A stretch of 64,000 bases of DNA from Fervidibacter canadensis (GTDB lineage Bacteria > Armatimonadota > Fervidibacteria > Fervidibacterales > Fervidibacteraceae). Positions 26,284 through 34,479 of this stretch are shown piece by piece. Where the stretch lies: the NCBI GenBank assembly GCA_041446545.1, contig JBGOEJ010000002.1:124001-188000 (forward strand). Direction: 5' to 3'. Both the position numbers and the translations under genes were made by a program. How positions within the stretch are numbered: position 1 is the first letter of the stretch; each line of letters begins with the position of its first letter. The notes under the pieces are model-generated. The model was not told the DNA's origin, did not search any database, and was given only the letters and a program-made list of their open reading frames with translations.

Positions 26284-27114
26284 ATGAGGGCAATGCGATG
26301 GCGATTGATTTGCTCTGAACCGGCGTCGGGTGCTTGGAACATGGCGCTGGACGAGGCGATGTTGCTGGCTCACTTCATGGGCTTGACACCGCCAACCCTT
26401 CGCCTTTACAGGTGGACGCCTCCTGCCCTCTCCCTTGGGCTTCTTCAGCCTTGTAACGAAGAATGGGAAAGGCGATGTGCCAGCATGGGTTTTGACCTCG
26501 TTCGGCGCCCCTCAGGAGGGGGAGCAGTCCTGCACCAACATGAAGTCACTTATGCCGTCGTCGTAGACGGACGGCTTTGCCCCCAAGGTTCCTCTGTTTT
26601 GACGACTTACCGATGGCTGGAGGGCGGATTGCGAGCGGCTTTGAAAAGGTTGGGCATTGAGCCCGACCCACCCTTTTCTCCTGACCGACCTGTCCCTTCG
26701 GCATCTTTTTGTTACGCCCGCTTGACGGGAGCGGATTTGTCGGTGGGAGGACGCAAACTATGTGGCTCCGCCCAAGCGCGCCGAAGGAATTTCCTGCTGC
26801 AGCACGGTTCTCTCCCTTTGCGCTGGGATGTCGCCGCTTTGCGCCATCTGTTCGGTGGCGAAGAGATGAGCCTGACCTGTTTAGAGTGGCTATCGGAAAA
26901 GCCCTTGACACCTGAAGCGGTCATGGACGCCCTCAAGCAGGGCTTTGAGCAAGCGTTAGGGGTGACTTTCGTGGAAGGCGATTTGACGCCGAGAGAAAAA
27001 GCGGTCGCCGATTTGCTCTACCGCGCCAAATACGGCTCGTCGGCGTGGACGAAGGAACGGCAAGTCGCCTTTGAAGTGCGGGAGCGAGTGGAACGGATGC
27101 TGAAGTCAGCGTGA
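26284..27114 (+). CDS. LipM-like octanoyltransferase (BPL/LplA/LipB fold)
   Basis: 276 aa. The fold family is clear: RRPSGGGAVLHQHEVTYAV for the lipoyl-binding loop and VGGRKLCGSAQARRR with the active-site Lys. A Cys (Cys143, SFCYAR) sits where Bacillus LipM carries its thioester-forming Cys in the ACF motif, so octanoyl transfer from acyl carrier protein is favoured over ATP-dependent lipoate ligation. It would initiate lipoate synthesis for 2-oxoacid dehydrogenases or GcvH. The start is ambiguous: ATG at 26284 (after GGAAGGGCG) or 26293; a longer frame to 26233 would overlap the divergent gene. lipA is not in the window. Confidence 0.85.
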   Translation: MRAMRWRLICSEPASGAWNMALDEAMLLAHFMGLTPPTLRLYRWTPPALSLGLLQPCNEEWERRCASMGFDLVRRPSGGGAVLHQHEVTYAVVVDGRLCPQGSSVLTTYRWLEGGLRAALKRLGIEPDPPFSPDRPVPSASFCYARLTGADLSVGGRKLCGSAQARRRNFLLQHGSLPLRWDVAALRHLFGGEEMSLTCLEWLSEKPLTPEAVMDALKQGFEQALGVTFVEGDLTPREKAVADLLYRAKYGSSAWTKERQVAFEVRERVERMLKSA

Positions 27115-27124
27115 CGGAAGTTTG

Positions 27125-27676
27125 TCAAGGCAGGGTTTCCAAAACGATGCGGTCGTTGGTGTAGACACAAAGGGAAGCGGCAATCTTTAAGGCTTCTTGG
27201 GCGATGGTGGCGGCGTCAAGGTCGGTGAAGCGCAGCAACGCTTTGGCAGCAGCGGCAGCATACGGTCCCCCTGAACCGATCGCCAACACCGCTCCCTTCT
27301 CTTCCTCGTCGGGCTCAATGACTTCGCCTGCGCCCGTGATTAGCAACAAGTTGTCGGTGTCGGCGACGATCATCAACGCCTCCAAGCGCCTTAGGATGCG
27401 GTCAGTGCGCCAGTCACGGGCTAACTCAACGGCAGCCCGACGCAAATCGCCCCGAAACTCTTCCAGTTTCTCCTCAAAGCGCTGGAAAAGTGCCAACGCA
27501 TCGGCGACCGAACCAGCGAAACCCGCCAACACGCGGTCTTTGTAAAGGCGACGGATTTTTCGGGCGGATTGTTTGACGACGGTTTCGCCCAGCGTCACCT
27601 GCCCATCTCCTGCCATCGCCACCTTTCCATCCCGCCGAACGGCAACGATGGTCGTGCTCCGCCATTCCTTCTTCAT
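27125..27676 (-). CDS. hslV: ATP-dependent protease subunit HslV
   Basis: 183 aa, normal length. The sequence STTIVAVRRDGKVAMAGDGQVTLG is the conserved N-terminus; processing before Thr8 would expose the catalytic Thr of this proteasome-like peptidase. The conserved GSGGPYAAAAAKAL stretch is also present. The ATG at 27676 is chosen because homology begins there; a longer frame overlaps the kbl-like gene. The partner ATPase gene hslU normally sits next to hslV but is absent here; the neighbours are a LipM-like gene and a kbl-like gene. HslU must be encoded elsewhere or another unfoldase serves. Confidence 0.95.
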   Translation of the reverse strand: MKKEWRSTTIVAVRRDGKVAMAGDGQVTLGETVVKQSARKIRRLYKDRVLAGFAGSVADALALFQRFEEKLEEFRGDLRRAAVELARDWRTDRILRRLEALMIVADTDNLLLITGAGEVIEPDEEEKGAVLAIGSGGPYAAAAAKALLRFTDLDAATIAQEALKIAASLCVYTNDRIVLETLP

Positions 27677-27735
27677 GGTTTCCTTCCCCGTGCATGAATT
27701 GTGAGGGCTTGCGTTGACACCTTTTCTAAAGCCTG

Positions 27736-28917
27736 TCAACGCTTCAGTCTCTGGCGCACTTGAGCGAATTTCTCTAAGGCGAAATCCAAGTCCTCTTTTG
27801 TGTGGACGGCGGAGAGCATGACACGCAAGCGAGCCGCCCCACGAGGGACCGTCGGGTAGCCAATGGCTTGGACAAAGATGCCTTCGTCAAAGAGGCGACG
27901 AGAAAATTCCTGCGCCAATGCCGCATCGCCCAACATCACGGGCGTGATAGGGGTTTGCGTCTTGCCGATGTCAAAGCCCAGCGCCTTCAAGCCTTCCTGA
28001 AAGTAGCGGGCATTTTCCCACAACTTTTGGACACGCTCTTCGCTTTGCTGGAGGATGTCTACGGCAGCGATGCAGGCGGCGACATCGGCAGGCGCCATTC
28101 CCGTGCTGAACAGGAACGGTCTGCCTCGCTGCCGCAAATATTCGCAAAGTTCCGTCCCGCCCGCCACATAACCGCCGACGACGCCGAAGGCTTTGGAGAG
28201 CGTGCCGACTTCAATGTCCACTTCGCCATGCAACCCGAAATGGTCGGTGATACCCCGCCCGCTGCGCCCTAAGACGCCTTCGCCGTGCGCGTCGTCCACC
28301 ATGACGATGGCGTCGTATTCCTTTGCCAACTTCACGATGTCGGGAAGGGGAGCGATGTCGCCATCCATGCTGAAGACACCGTCGGTGACGATGAGGGCGC
28401 GGCGAAACCGATGGCGATGTTCTTGCAACTTCGCCCGTAAATCGTCCACATCGCAGTGGGCGTAGCGGACGATTTCCGCCCGCGAGAGGCGGCAACCGTC
28501 AATGATGGAGGCGTGATTGAGTTCGTCAGAAAAGATGCCGTCCTCCCGCCCCACCAAAGCGGGAATGGTCGCTAAGTTAGCGCAAAAGCCGCTTTGGAAA
28601 GCGACGACATCTTCCGTCTCTTTGAACTGTGCCAACTTGCGCTCCAACTCCACATGCAACCGCAGCGTCCCTGCAATCGTTCGGACGGCACCAGGACCGA
28701 CGCCAAACTCGTCAATGGCTCGCTTGGCGGCTTCCTTGAGGGCAGGGTCGTTGCAAAAGCCGAGGTAGTTGTTGGAACAGAGGTTGAGGACTTTCCGTCC
28801 ATCCACGATGATCCAAGCGCCTTGCGGGCTTTCCAAAGTTCGGATGGTCAAAAGCAAACTTTCCTGCCTAAGGGCTTCCAACTCCTGACGCACAAAAGCG
28901 AGGACATCCCGCACCAT
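27736..28917 (-). CDS. kbl: Glycine C-acetyltransferase/AONS-family PLP enzyme
   Basis: 393 aa, alpha-oxoamine synthase family. Motifs: NNYLGFCNDP, DELNHASIIDGCRLS, TDGVFSMDGDIAPLP, VDDAHGEGVLG and the PLP-binding Lys in TLSKAFGVVGGY. The closest subgroup by memory is the Kbl-related group, which condenses an amino acid with acyl-CoA: glycine plus acetyl-CoA to 2-amino-3-oxobutyrate for threonine breakdown, or alanine plus pimeloyl-CoA for biotin. No tdh or bio gene lies near, so the choice is uncertain. It is upstream of hslV with 59 bp between them and 228 bp downstream of the leuA terminator region. Confidence 0.85.
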   Translation of the reverse strand: MVRDVLAFVRQELEALRQESLLLTIRTLESPQGAWIIVDGRKVLNLCSNNYLGFCNDPALKEAAKRAIDEFGVGPGAVRTIAGTLRLHVELERKLAQFKETEDVVAFQSGFCANLATIPALVGREDGIFSDELNHASIIDGCRLSRAEIVRYAHCDVDDLRAKLQEHRHRFRRALIVTDGVFSMDGDIAPLPDIVKLAKEYDAIVMVDDAHGEGVLGRSGRGITDHFGLHGEVDIEVGTLSKAFGVVGGYVAGGTELCEYLRQRGRPFLFSTGMAPADVAACIAAVDILQQSEERVQKLWENARYFQEGLKALGFDIGKTQTPITPVMLGDAALAQEFSRRLFDEGIFVQAIGYPTVPRGAARLRVMLSAVHTKEDLDFALEKFAQVRQRLKR

Positions 28918-29069
28918 CCGCCATCACCGCCTTGAAAGGTTTAGGACGACACTCCCTTTCGTCGTCCCTCTTCATTGTAGCGCCCCTTTAAAGCGCCCAA
29001 CCTTTTGCCGAGTTGATGCCAACTTTGCTGACGACAGGCAAGACTTCCTGTCTTTATTTTGCGGGGAGA

Positions 29070-29120
29070 AAAAGTCAGAGCGCCGTCAAAGAGAGCCTTT
29101 CAGGCTGCGGCGCTCTGACC
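29070..29120 (-). terminator. Intrinsic terminator of leuA
   Basis: GTCAGAGCGCCG (29075-29086) and CGGCGCTCTGAC (29109-29120) form a perfect 12-bp stem with a nested AGCCT/AGGCT pairing. On the minus strand the stem is followed by TTTTTCT (29070-29074 region), a textbook T-tract. It starts 26 bp after the leuA stop. Confidence 0.92.
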
Positions 29121-29145
29121 TTGCGTTTGCCTACTCGCTGTCCCT

Positions 29146-30717
29146 TCACACTTCTCCGCCCCGCTGTGGTGTCGGCAGTTTGCGGCGGTGGTGGTAGGCG
29201 AGCCGATTGATGGCTTCCAGATATGCCTTCGTCGCCGCCTCAATGGTGTCGGGCGAAATACCGTGCCCGACGAAGATGTTGCCTTGCTCATCCTCAATGC
29301 GCACGACGACATCGGCAACGGCATCGGTGCCTGGACCGACCGAACGGACTTGAAAGTCTACGAGACGATGCCTTTCCTTGACCAACTTGGCGATGGTGCG
29401 GTAGACGGCATCAATGGGACCGACACCCGTTTCCGACGCCAGCAACTCGTTGCCGTCCATGCGAATCCGCACCGTCGCCGCTGGCACCGTCCCCTTTCCC
29501 GAAACGACATGCATGTAGTCCAGATGGTAGACGACTTCCTCTTTGGGGACGGCATGAACGGTGTCGGCGACGAGGCTTTCTATGTCGGCATCGGTGATGT
29601 GCTTTTTGCGGTCGGCGAATTCCTTGAAGCGCTTGAACACCTCGTCCAATTGCTCCTTCGTCAACTGGTAGCCCAACTCCCGCAACTTGGCTTCCAAAGC
29701 GTGGCGCCCGCTGTGCTTGCCCAGCACGATGCCGCTTCCCGAAAGCCCGATAACTTTCGGGTCAATGATCTCGTAGGTCAATGGGTTGCTCAGGACACCA
29801 TGTTGGTGGATGCCCGATTCGTGACGGAAGGCATTGGCGCCGACGATGGCTTTGTTGGGTTGGACAGGCATGCCCGTCAGTTCGCTGACCAATCGGCTGG
29901 TGCGAATGATTTGGTCGTGGCGGATGTTGGTGTAGCAATCCAGCACTTGCCCACGACAGTAAATCGCCATGACGATCTCTTCAAGGCTGGCGTTGCCTGC
30001 CCGCTCGCCGATGCCGTTGATGGTGCACTCCACCTGATTAGCACCCGCCATAACACCTGCCAGCGAGTTGGCGACTGCCAAACCTAAATCGTTGTGGCAG
30101 TGGACGCTGACAAATTGCACCTTTTTGATGTTGGGCACCCGTTCCATCACTGTCCGAACTAACTGACCGAACTCGTGGGGCAAGGCGTAGCCAACGGTGT
30201 CGGGGATGTTGATGGTCGTCGCTCCCGCATCAATGGCGGCTTCAAAGACTTGGCAGAGAAATTCAGGGTCGCTGCGGGTGGCATCTTCGGCGCTGAATTC
30301 CACATCGTCCGTGTATTGGCGAGCCCACTGGACAGCCTTGACGGCGGCGTCCAAAACCTGCTCGCGGGTCATCCGCAGTTTGTATTGCAAGTGGATGTCA
30401 CTGGTGGCGATGAAGGTGTGAATCCGCCGCTTCTTAGCAGGCTTGAGAGATTCGCCGGCGATGTCAATGTCTTGCTTGACCGCTCGCGCCAAGGCAGCAA
30501 TCACGGGACCATCGCTGGTGCCGATTTGTTCGGCGATGAGTTGGACGGCAGCAGCCTCGCCCGGCGAAGCGATGGGGAAGCCCGCTTCAATGACATCTAC
30601 GCCCAAACGGGCGAGTTGCTTGGCAATCTCCAATTTTTCGTGCTGCATCAAACTGACGCCCGGCGATTGCTCGCCGTCGCGCAGGGTCGTGTCAAAGATG
30701 GCGATATGGCGTGCCAT
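29146..30717 (-). CDS. leuA: 2-isopropylmalate synthase
   Basis: 523 aa, normal for LeuA. The catalytic TIM barrel has FDTTLRDGEQSPG at the N-terminus, the metal-binding HCHND motif and the HQHGVL stretch. The C-terminal part (about residues 375-515) is the regulatory LeuA dimer domain, which binds leucine for feedback inhibition. The enzyme joins acetyl-CoA and 2-oxoisovalerate in the first step of leucine synthesis. Citramalate synthase is a close relative, but the leucine-rich leader peptide upstream supports LeuA. The ATG at 30717 follows GGAGGCTGAGG. It is followed by a strong terminator and appears monocistronic. Confidence 0.93.
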   Translation of the reverse strand: MARHIAIFDTTLRDGEQSPGVSLMQHEKLEIAKQLARLGVDVIEAGFPIASPGEAAAVQLIAEQIGTSDGPVIAALARAVKQDIDIAGESLKPAKKRRIHTFIATSDIHLQYKLRMTREQVLDAAVKAVQWARQYTDDVEFSAEDATRSDPEFLCQVFEAAIDAGATTINIPDTVGYALPHEFGQLVRTVMERVPNIKKVQFVSVHCHNDLGLAVANSLAGVMAGANQVECTINGIGERAGNASLEEIVMAIYCRGQVLDCYTNIRHDQIIRTSRLVSELTGMPVQPNKAIVGANAFRHESGIHQHGVLSNPLTYEIIDPKVIGLSGSGIVLGKHSGRHALEAKLRELGYQLTKEQLDEVFKRFKEFADRKKHITDADIESLVADTVHAVPKEEVVYHLDYMHVVSGKGTVPAATVRIRMDGNELLASETGVGPIDAVYRTIAKLVKERHRLVDFQVRSVGPGTDAVADVVVRIEDEQGNIFVGHGISPDTIEAATKAYLEAINRLAYHHRRKLPTPQRGGEV

Positions 30718-30802
30718 CGTCCTCAGCCTCCTTCGGGAAAGTTTTTGCGAAGCGATGGATTGCAAGGGTAGGTCATATGGGGCAAAACAGCGATGGGGTC
30801 AC

Positions 30803-30945
30803 TCGGTCGGGCACGGGGTTTAGCGCCCGACCGATAGGAGAAGGGATAGCAAGGCGAAAAGGGACAGGGCAGCGGCTTGCGCCGCCGTCAAAGATTCGCC
30901 ATGGGCAATTTGCCAACCGTTCCGATGCGCCATCCCTTTTCGCCT
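30803..30945 (-). promoter_or_regulatory. leuA leader: long-range stem plus hairpin, candidate attenuator
   Basis: Two inverted repeats lie in the leader. First, a 13-nt pair: 30933-30945 (reaching the first base of the leader-peptide start codon) with 30852-30864 (over the Ser-Leu-Phe-Ala-Leu codons). Second, a 10-nt pair, TCGGTCGGGC (30803-30812) with GCCCGACCGA (30825-30834), whose loop holds the leader-peptide stop codon. Ribosome position on the leucine codons would decide which structures form. No T-tract follows the second hairpin, so whether it terminates transcription or acts on translation cannot be read. Confidence 0.6.
30820..30933 (-). CDS. Leucine-rich leader peptide of leuA
   Basis: 37 codons from the ATG at 30933 to TAA at 30820-30822. 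GGAGAGG lies 9 nt upstream, a good ribosome-binding site. The last fifteen residues are LSLFALLSLLLSVGR: seven Leu in twelve codons, including two CTA codons, which look rare in this G+C-rich window. Its position 103 nt upstream of leuA, on the same strand, fits a regulatory peptide whose translation speed senses charged leucyl-tRNA. The product itself probably has no function. It could be a chance frame, but the Leu clustering, site and surrounding inverted repeats argue against that. Confidence 0.68.
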   Translation of the reverse strand: MAHRNGWQIAHGESLTAAQAAALSLFALLSLLLSVGR

Positions 30946-31018
30946 CTCCATCTCAAGGCGAGTCGGAAGCTTTTGCGCCTCTGGCGGCAGCAAATTGTGG
31001 CGCATGCCCTCTCGTTTG

Positions 31019-31024
31019 TCTATA
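31019..31024 (-). promoter_or_regulatory. Candidate -10 box for the leuA leader transcript
   Basis: On the minus strand TATAGA occurs here, inside a locally A/T-rich stretch about 85 nt upstream of the leader-peptide start. A possible -35 (TTTCCG) lies 15 nt further upstream, shorter than the ideal spacing. Weak evidence. Confidence 0.3.
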
Positions 31025-31055
31025 TTCGCTGAGTGTGTTCGGAAATTGAGCCAAT

Positions 31056-31145
31056 GGGAGGGCGAACCTCCCGGTGAGCCTATTCCTCCGACCTGCCCAT
31101 CTCACGACCTGCCGATCATTTCGGCTCGGCAGGAGCCTCGCCCTC
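31056..31145. repeat. Imperfect long palindrome (REP-like element)
   Basis: The outer arms GAGGGCGA (31058-31065) and TCGCCCTC (31138-31145) pair perfectly. An inner pair GGTGAGCC (31073-31080) with GGCTCGGC (31122-31129) is imperfect, and CCGA/TCGG pairs form a smaller tip near 31112-31123. Together they can fold into a long hairpin of about 90 nt. It lies between hicA and the leuA leader and has the look of a dispersed extragenic palindrome. Confidence 0.5.
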
Positions 31146-31200
31146 TTAGTGAGTTTGATGGCTGCTGAGAGGGCTTACGGGATAGCGACGGGGAATTAAC

Positions 31201-31428
31201 TCAGCGAGCCAACAAATCTGTAAACTCTTCAACCGTTAACCCTGCCTCTCGGACGATTTGACGCAAGGTGCCAGTCTTAAGGTTTCTATGGTCGGGCACA
31301 GATATGACTGTCTCGCCTTTCGCAAGGATGAAATGCCCCTTTTTGGACTTGCGGACGAAAACAAATCCGGCTCGTTTCAGAGCCTGCACGACCTCTCGTC
31401 CTGAAACATTTCGGGGCAACTTTGCCAT
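31201..31428 (-). CDS. hicA: HicA-family mRNA interferase toxin
   Basis: 75 aa. A double-stranded RNA-binding-like fold: GREVVQALKRAGFVFVRKSKKGHFIL with the conserved Gly-His catalytic pair, then VISVPDHRNLKTGTLRQIVREAGLT. HicA toxins cleave mRNA independent of the ribosome. The start ATG at 31428 overlaps the TAA of hicB (TAATG), so translation is coupled to the antitoxin gene upstream. The antitoxin-first order differs from the E. coli hicAB order but is common elsewhere. Confidence 0.9.
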   Translation of the reverse strand: MAKLPRNVSGREVVQALKRAGFVFVRKSKKGHFILAKGETVISVPDHRNLKTGTLRQIVREAGLTVEEFTDLLAR

Positions 31429-31643
31429 TAAATTTTTACCTCCACGACTTCGCGCTGCCTCTTTTGACTGCGCCGCTTTGTTATCCGCTCCGTCTTGACT
31501 TCCAACCATGCTTCCAATGCGTCAAGGAAGTTTTCCAACGCCTCTCGCTTCGTTTCACCCTCCGAGATGCAACCAGGGAAGGCAGGGCAATAGACGGTGT
31601 AGCCACCTTCAGGCTGCGACTCCAAGATAACCTTGACCTTCAT
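31428..31643 (-). CDS. hicB: HicB-family antitoxin
   Basis: 71 aa. The degenerate RNase H-like HicB fold is clear: MKVKVILESQPEGGYTVYCP, PAFPGCISEGETKREALENF. The C-terminus is a basic tail (ITKRRSQKRQREVVEV) rather than a full helix-turn-helix or ribbon-helix-helix, so autorepression may be weak or use the tail. It neutralises HicA, encoded by the overlapping downstream gene. GGAGGTGAAAGGCG precedes the ATG. Confidence 0.9.
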   Translation of the reverse strand: MKVKVILESQPEGGYTVYCPAFPGCISEGETKREALENFLDALEAWLEVKTERITKRRSQKRQREVVEVKI

Positions 31644-31697
31644 CGCCTTTCACCTCCAAAACAATGATGATGCAGCGCCAAATGACCTGTCACAGCC

Positions 31698-34304
31698 TTA
31701 CGCCGCTGCTACTTCCGCTCGTTGCAGGACCTCAAAGGTGAACTCGCCTTTTCGCCCGTCGTAGTCAACTCGCACATGGTCGCCTTCTTTGATTTGCCCG
31801 CTGATGACCATCTTCGCCAGCGGGTTGGCGATGTGCTTCTCCATCGTCCGTCGCAAGGGGCGGGCGCCGAAGGTCGGGTCGTAACCCAACTCCGCCAACC
31901 TCGCCTTTGCCGTTTCTGTCAACTCCAGCGTGATTCGCTTGTCGGCAACTCGCTGCTTGAGCCGCTCAAATTGCAGGTCAACGATTTGCTGGATGTGCTC
32001 CTTCGTCAGGCGGTTGAAGACGATGACCTCATCAATGCGGTTCAAAAATTCGGGTCGGAAAGCCCGCCTCAAAGCGTCCCAAACCTTCTCGCGAATACGC
32101 TCAGGGGTGTCAAATTCGGTGATGAACTCAGTGCCGATGTTGCTGGTCATGATGATGAGGGTGTTGCGAAAGTCAACGGTGCGACCTTTGCCATCAGTCA
32201 ATCGCCCGTCGTCCAGAACTTGCAGCAGGACATTGAAGACTTCAGGGTGCGCCTTTTCAATTTCGTCAAACAGGATGACGCTGTAAGGTCGGCGGCGAAC
32301 CGCTTCGGTCAACTGACCGCCTTCCTCGTAGCCGACATAGCCAGGTGGCGCACCGATCAAGCGGGCGACGCTGTGGCGCTCCTGATACTCGCTCATGTCA
32401 ATGCGAATCATCGCCCGCTCATCGTCAAACAGGAACTCAGCCAACGCTTTCGCCAGTTCGGTTTTACCCACTCCCGTCGGACCGACGAAGATGAAACTGG
32501 CGATGGGTCGGTTGGGGTCTTGCAAGCCGGCACGGGCTCTTCGGACGGCGTTGGCGACGATTTCAATGGCGTGGTCTTGACCGACGACGCGGCGCTTAAG
32601 CCGCTCTTCCATGTGCAGCAACTTTTCCGCCTCACTCTCCATCAGGCGATGCACGGGGATGCCCGTCCACTTGCTGACGACTTCAGCGATGTCCTCTTCG
32701 TCAACCTCTTCCTTTAACAAGCGACCGTTCTTTTGGACTTCGGCAAGTCGCTGCTCTTCCTGCTGAAGTTGCTTTTGAAGTTCAGGTAAGCGACCGTAAC
32801 GCAATTCGGCGGCTCGGTTCAGGTCATACTCTCGCTCTGCCTTTTCAATTTCAAAGCGGGTTTGCTCCATTTGCTCCTTAAGTTGTCGGATGCGTTGGAT
32901 GATTTCCCGCTCCAACTGCCATTGCGCCTTTAAGGCTTCCAGTTTCTCCCGCAACTCAGCCATCTCCCGCTCCAACTTTTCCAGTCGCTCGCGGGCGACG
33001 GGGTCATCGCTGTCTTTGCTCAAAGCGACGCGCTCAATTTCCAACTGGCGGATGCGCCGTTCCACTTCGTCAATCTCTGTCGGCATGGAGTCAATTTCCA
33101 TCCGCAGTTTCGCCGCCGCTTCGTCCACCAAGTCAATGGCTTTGTCGGGCAAGTGGCGGTCGGCGATGTAGCGATGGGACAAAACGGCGGCAGCGACTAA
33201 AGCGCTGTCTTTGATGCGGACACCGTGATGGACTTCGTAACGCTCCTTCAACCCACGCAAAATCGCGATGGTTTGCTCAACGGTTGGCTCGGCGACATAG
33301 ACGGGCTGGAAGCGACGCTCAAGGGCAGGGTCTTTTTCAATGTGCTTGCGGTATTCGTCAAGGGTCGTCGCACCGATGCAGCGAAGTTCGCCGCGAGCCA
33401 ATGCAGGCTTGAGCATGTCGCCCGCAGCGACAGCGCCTTCGGCAGCACCCGCACCGACGATGGTGTGAAGTTCGTCAATGAAGACGATGATTTGACCCTC
33501 GGAGGCGATGATTTCGTTCAGCACCGCCTTGAAGCGCTCTTCAAACTCGCCACGATACTTCGTCCCTGCCAAGATGGCAGCGACATCCAGTTGGATGATG
33601 CGCTTGTCTTTCAGGCTGTCGGGGACATCGCCGGCGGCAATTCGTTGCGCCAACCCTTCAACGATGGCTGTCTTACCGACGCCGGGGTCGCCGACCAAGA
33701 CGGGGTTGTTTTTCGTTCGTCGGGAAAGGATGTGGATGACGCGGCGGATTTCCTCGTCGCGCCCGATGACGGGGTCAAGTTTGCCCTGCCGAGCCAGTTC
33801 GGTCAAATCGCGCCCGAAGCGCTCAAGGGCTTGATAACGCTCTTCGGCTACTTGGTCGGTGACGCGGTGAGGACCGCGCACGGACAAGATTGCCTGATGC
33901 AACGCGTGGGGCGCTGCCCCTTCCTCGCGCAAAATCCGCCCAGCGGGACCATCGTCGTAGGCAAGCGCCAAGAGCAAATGCTCGGTGCTGATGTATTCGT
34001 CCCGCCACTCCTTCGCTTGCTGCTCGGCTCGGTTGAATAAGTTGAGCAACCGCTGGCTCAAGTAAACCTGCGTGGGCGTCGTCGCCTGCGGCAACCGACG
34101 GAGTTCCATCTCGGCACGGCGCAAAAGGGTTTCGGTGGGAACGCCCAGTTTCTGCAAAATCCGCACCGCTACGCCATCGCGGTCTCGCAACAGTGCGACA
34201 AGCAAGTGTTCTGGCGTCAATTCAGGGTTGCGCCTTTCCACCGCCAAACTATGGGCAGCCTGCAAGGCTTCTTGTGCTTTGACCGTGAAGCGGTTCAAAT
34301 CCAT
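31698..34304 (-). CDS. clpB: ATP-dependent disaggregase ClpB
   Basis: 868 aa, full length. The N-domain holds two Clp repeats (about residues 4-145). AAA-1 has Walker A GDPGVGKT, the coiled-coil M-domain spans about 405-530 (Glu/Arg/Gln-rich heptads), and AAA-2 has GPTGVGKT and ends with the Clp D2-small domain. The M-domain and absence of a ClpP-binding loop separate it from ClpA/ClpC. It rescues aggregated proteins with DnaK and DnaJ, encoded about 3-8 kb away. I found no HAIR-type operator upstream. Confidence 0.97.
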   Translation of the reverse strand: MDLNRFTVKAQEALQAAHSLAVERRNPELTPEHLLVALLRDRDGVAVRILQKLGVPTETLLRRAEMELRRLPQATTPTQVYLSQRLLNLFNRAEQQAKEWRDEYISTEHLLLALAYDDGPAGRILREEGAAPHALHQAILSVRGPHRVTDQVAEERYQALERFGRDLTELARQGKLDPVIGRDEEIRRVIHILSRRTKNNPVLVGDPGVGKTAIVEGLAQRIAAGDVPDSLKDKRIIQLDVAAILAGTKYRGEFEERFKAVLNEIIASEGQIIVFIDELHTIVGAGAAEGAVAAGDMLKPALARGELRCIGATTLDEYRKHIEKDPALERRFQPVYVAEPTVEQTIAILRGLKERYEVHHGVRIKDSALVAAAVLSHRYIADRHLPDKAIDLVDEAAAKLRMEIDSMPTEIDEVERRIRQLEIERVALSKDSDDPVARERLEKLEREMAELREKLEALKAQWQLEREIIQRIRQLKEQMEQTRFEIEKAEREYDLNRAAELRYGRLPELQKQLQQEEQRLAEVQKNGRLLKEEVDEEDIAEVVSKWTGIPVHRLMESEAEKLLHMEERLKRRVVGQDHAIEIVANAVRRARAGLQDPNRPIASFIFVGPTGVGKTELAKALAEFLFDDERAMIRIDMSEYQERHSVARLIGAPPGYVGYEEGGQLTEAVRRRPYSVILFDEIEKAHPEVFNVLLQVLDDGRLTDGKGRTVDFRNTLIIMTSNIGTEFITEFDTPERIREKVWDALRRAFRPEFLNRIDEVIVFNRLTKEHIQQIVDLQFERLKQRVADKRITLELTETAKARLAELGYDPTFGARPLRRTMEKHIANPLAKMVISGQIKEGDHVRVDYDGRKGEFTFEVLQRAEVAAA

Positions 34305-34479
34305 GCGACATCACCTCGCAATGCATGAGTGTGAGCCAAATTGTTTTGAACTGCGCAGAGGCGTTCAGTGACACTTTGGGAAAAGCCGCCGCATTGGGGG
34401 AAGGTGCCTGAAGCCGTTTTGAGTTTACCCACCGATGCCGCAAATTATGTCTGAGCGATGGGTTTCTTTGGGCGGCGTT
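34305..34479. other. Intergenic region upstream of clpB
   Basis: 175 bp between the HxlR-type gene stop and the clpB start. It should hold the clpB promoter. I searched by eye for CIRCE and HspR-type (CTTGAGT-N7-ACTCAAG) operators and found none; only a lone TTTGAGT at 34419-34425. Confidence 0.4.

Noticed and set aside
30718..31200. T-box riboswitch in the leuA leader
   Set aside because: I found no T-box-type conserved sequence or specifier stem; the leader-peptide explanation fits better.
31722..32717. 331-codon plus-strand open frame opposite clpB
   Set aside because: Antisense shadow of the conserved clpB AAA-2 domain; no family features.
34305..34479. CIRCE or HspR-type (CTTGAGT-N7-ACTCAAG) operator upstream of clpB
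   Set aside because: No matching inverted repeat; only a single half-like TTTGAGT. The dnaK upstream region also lacks it.
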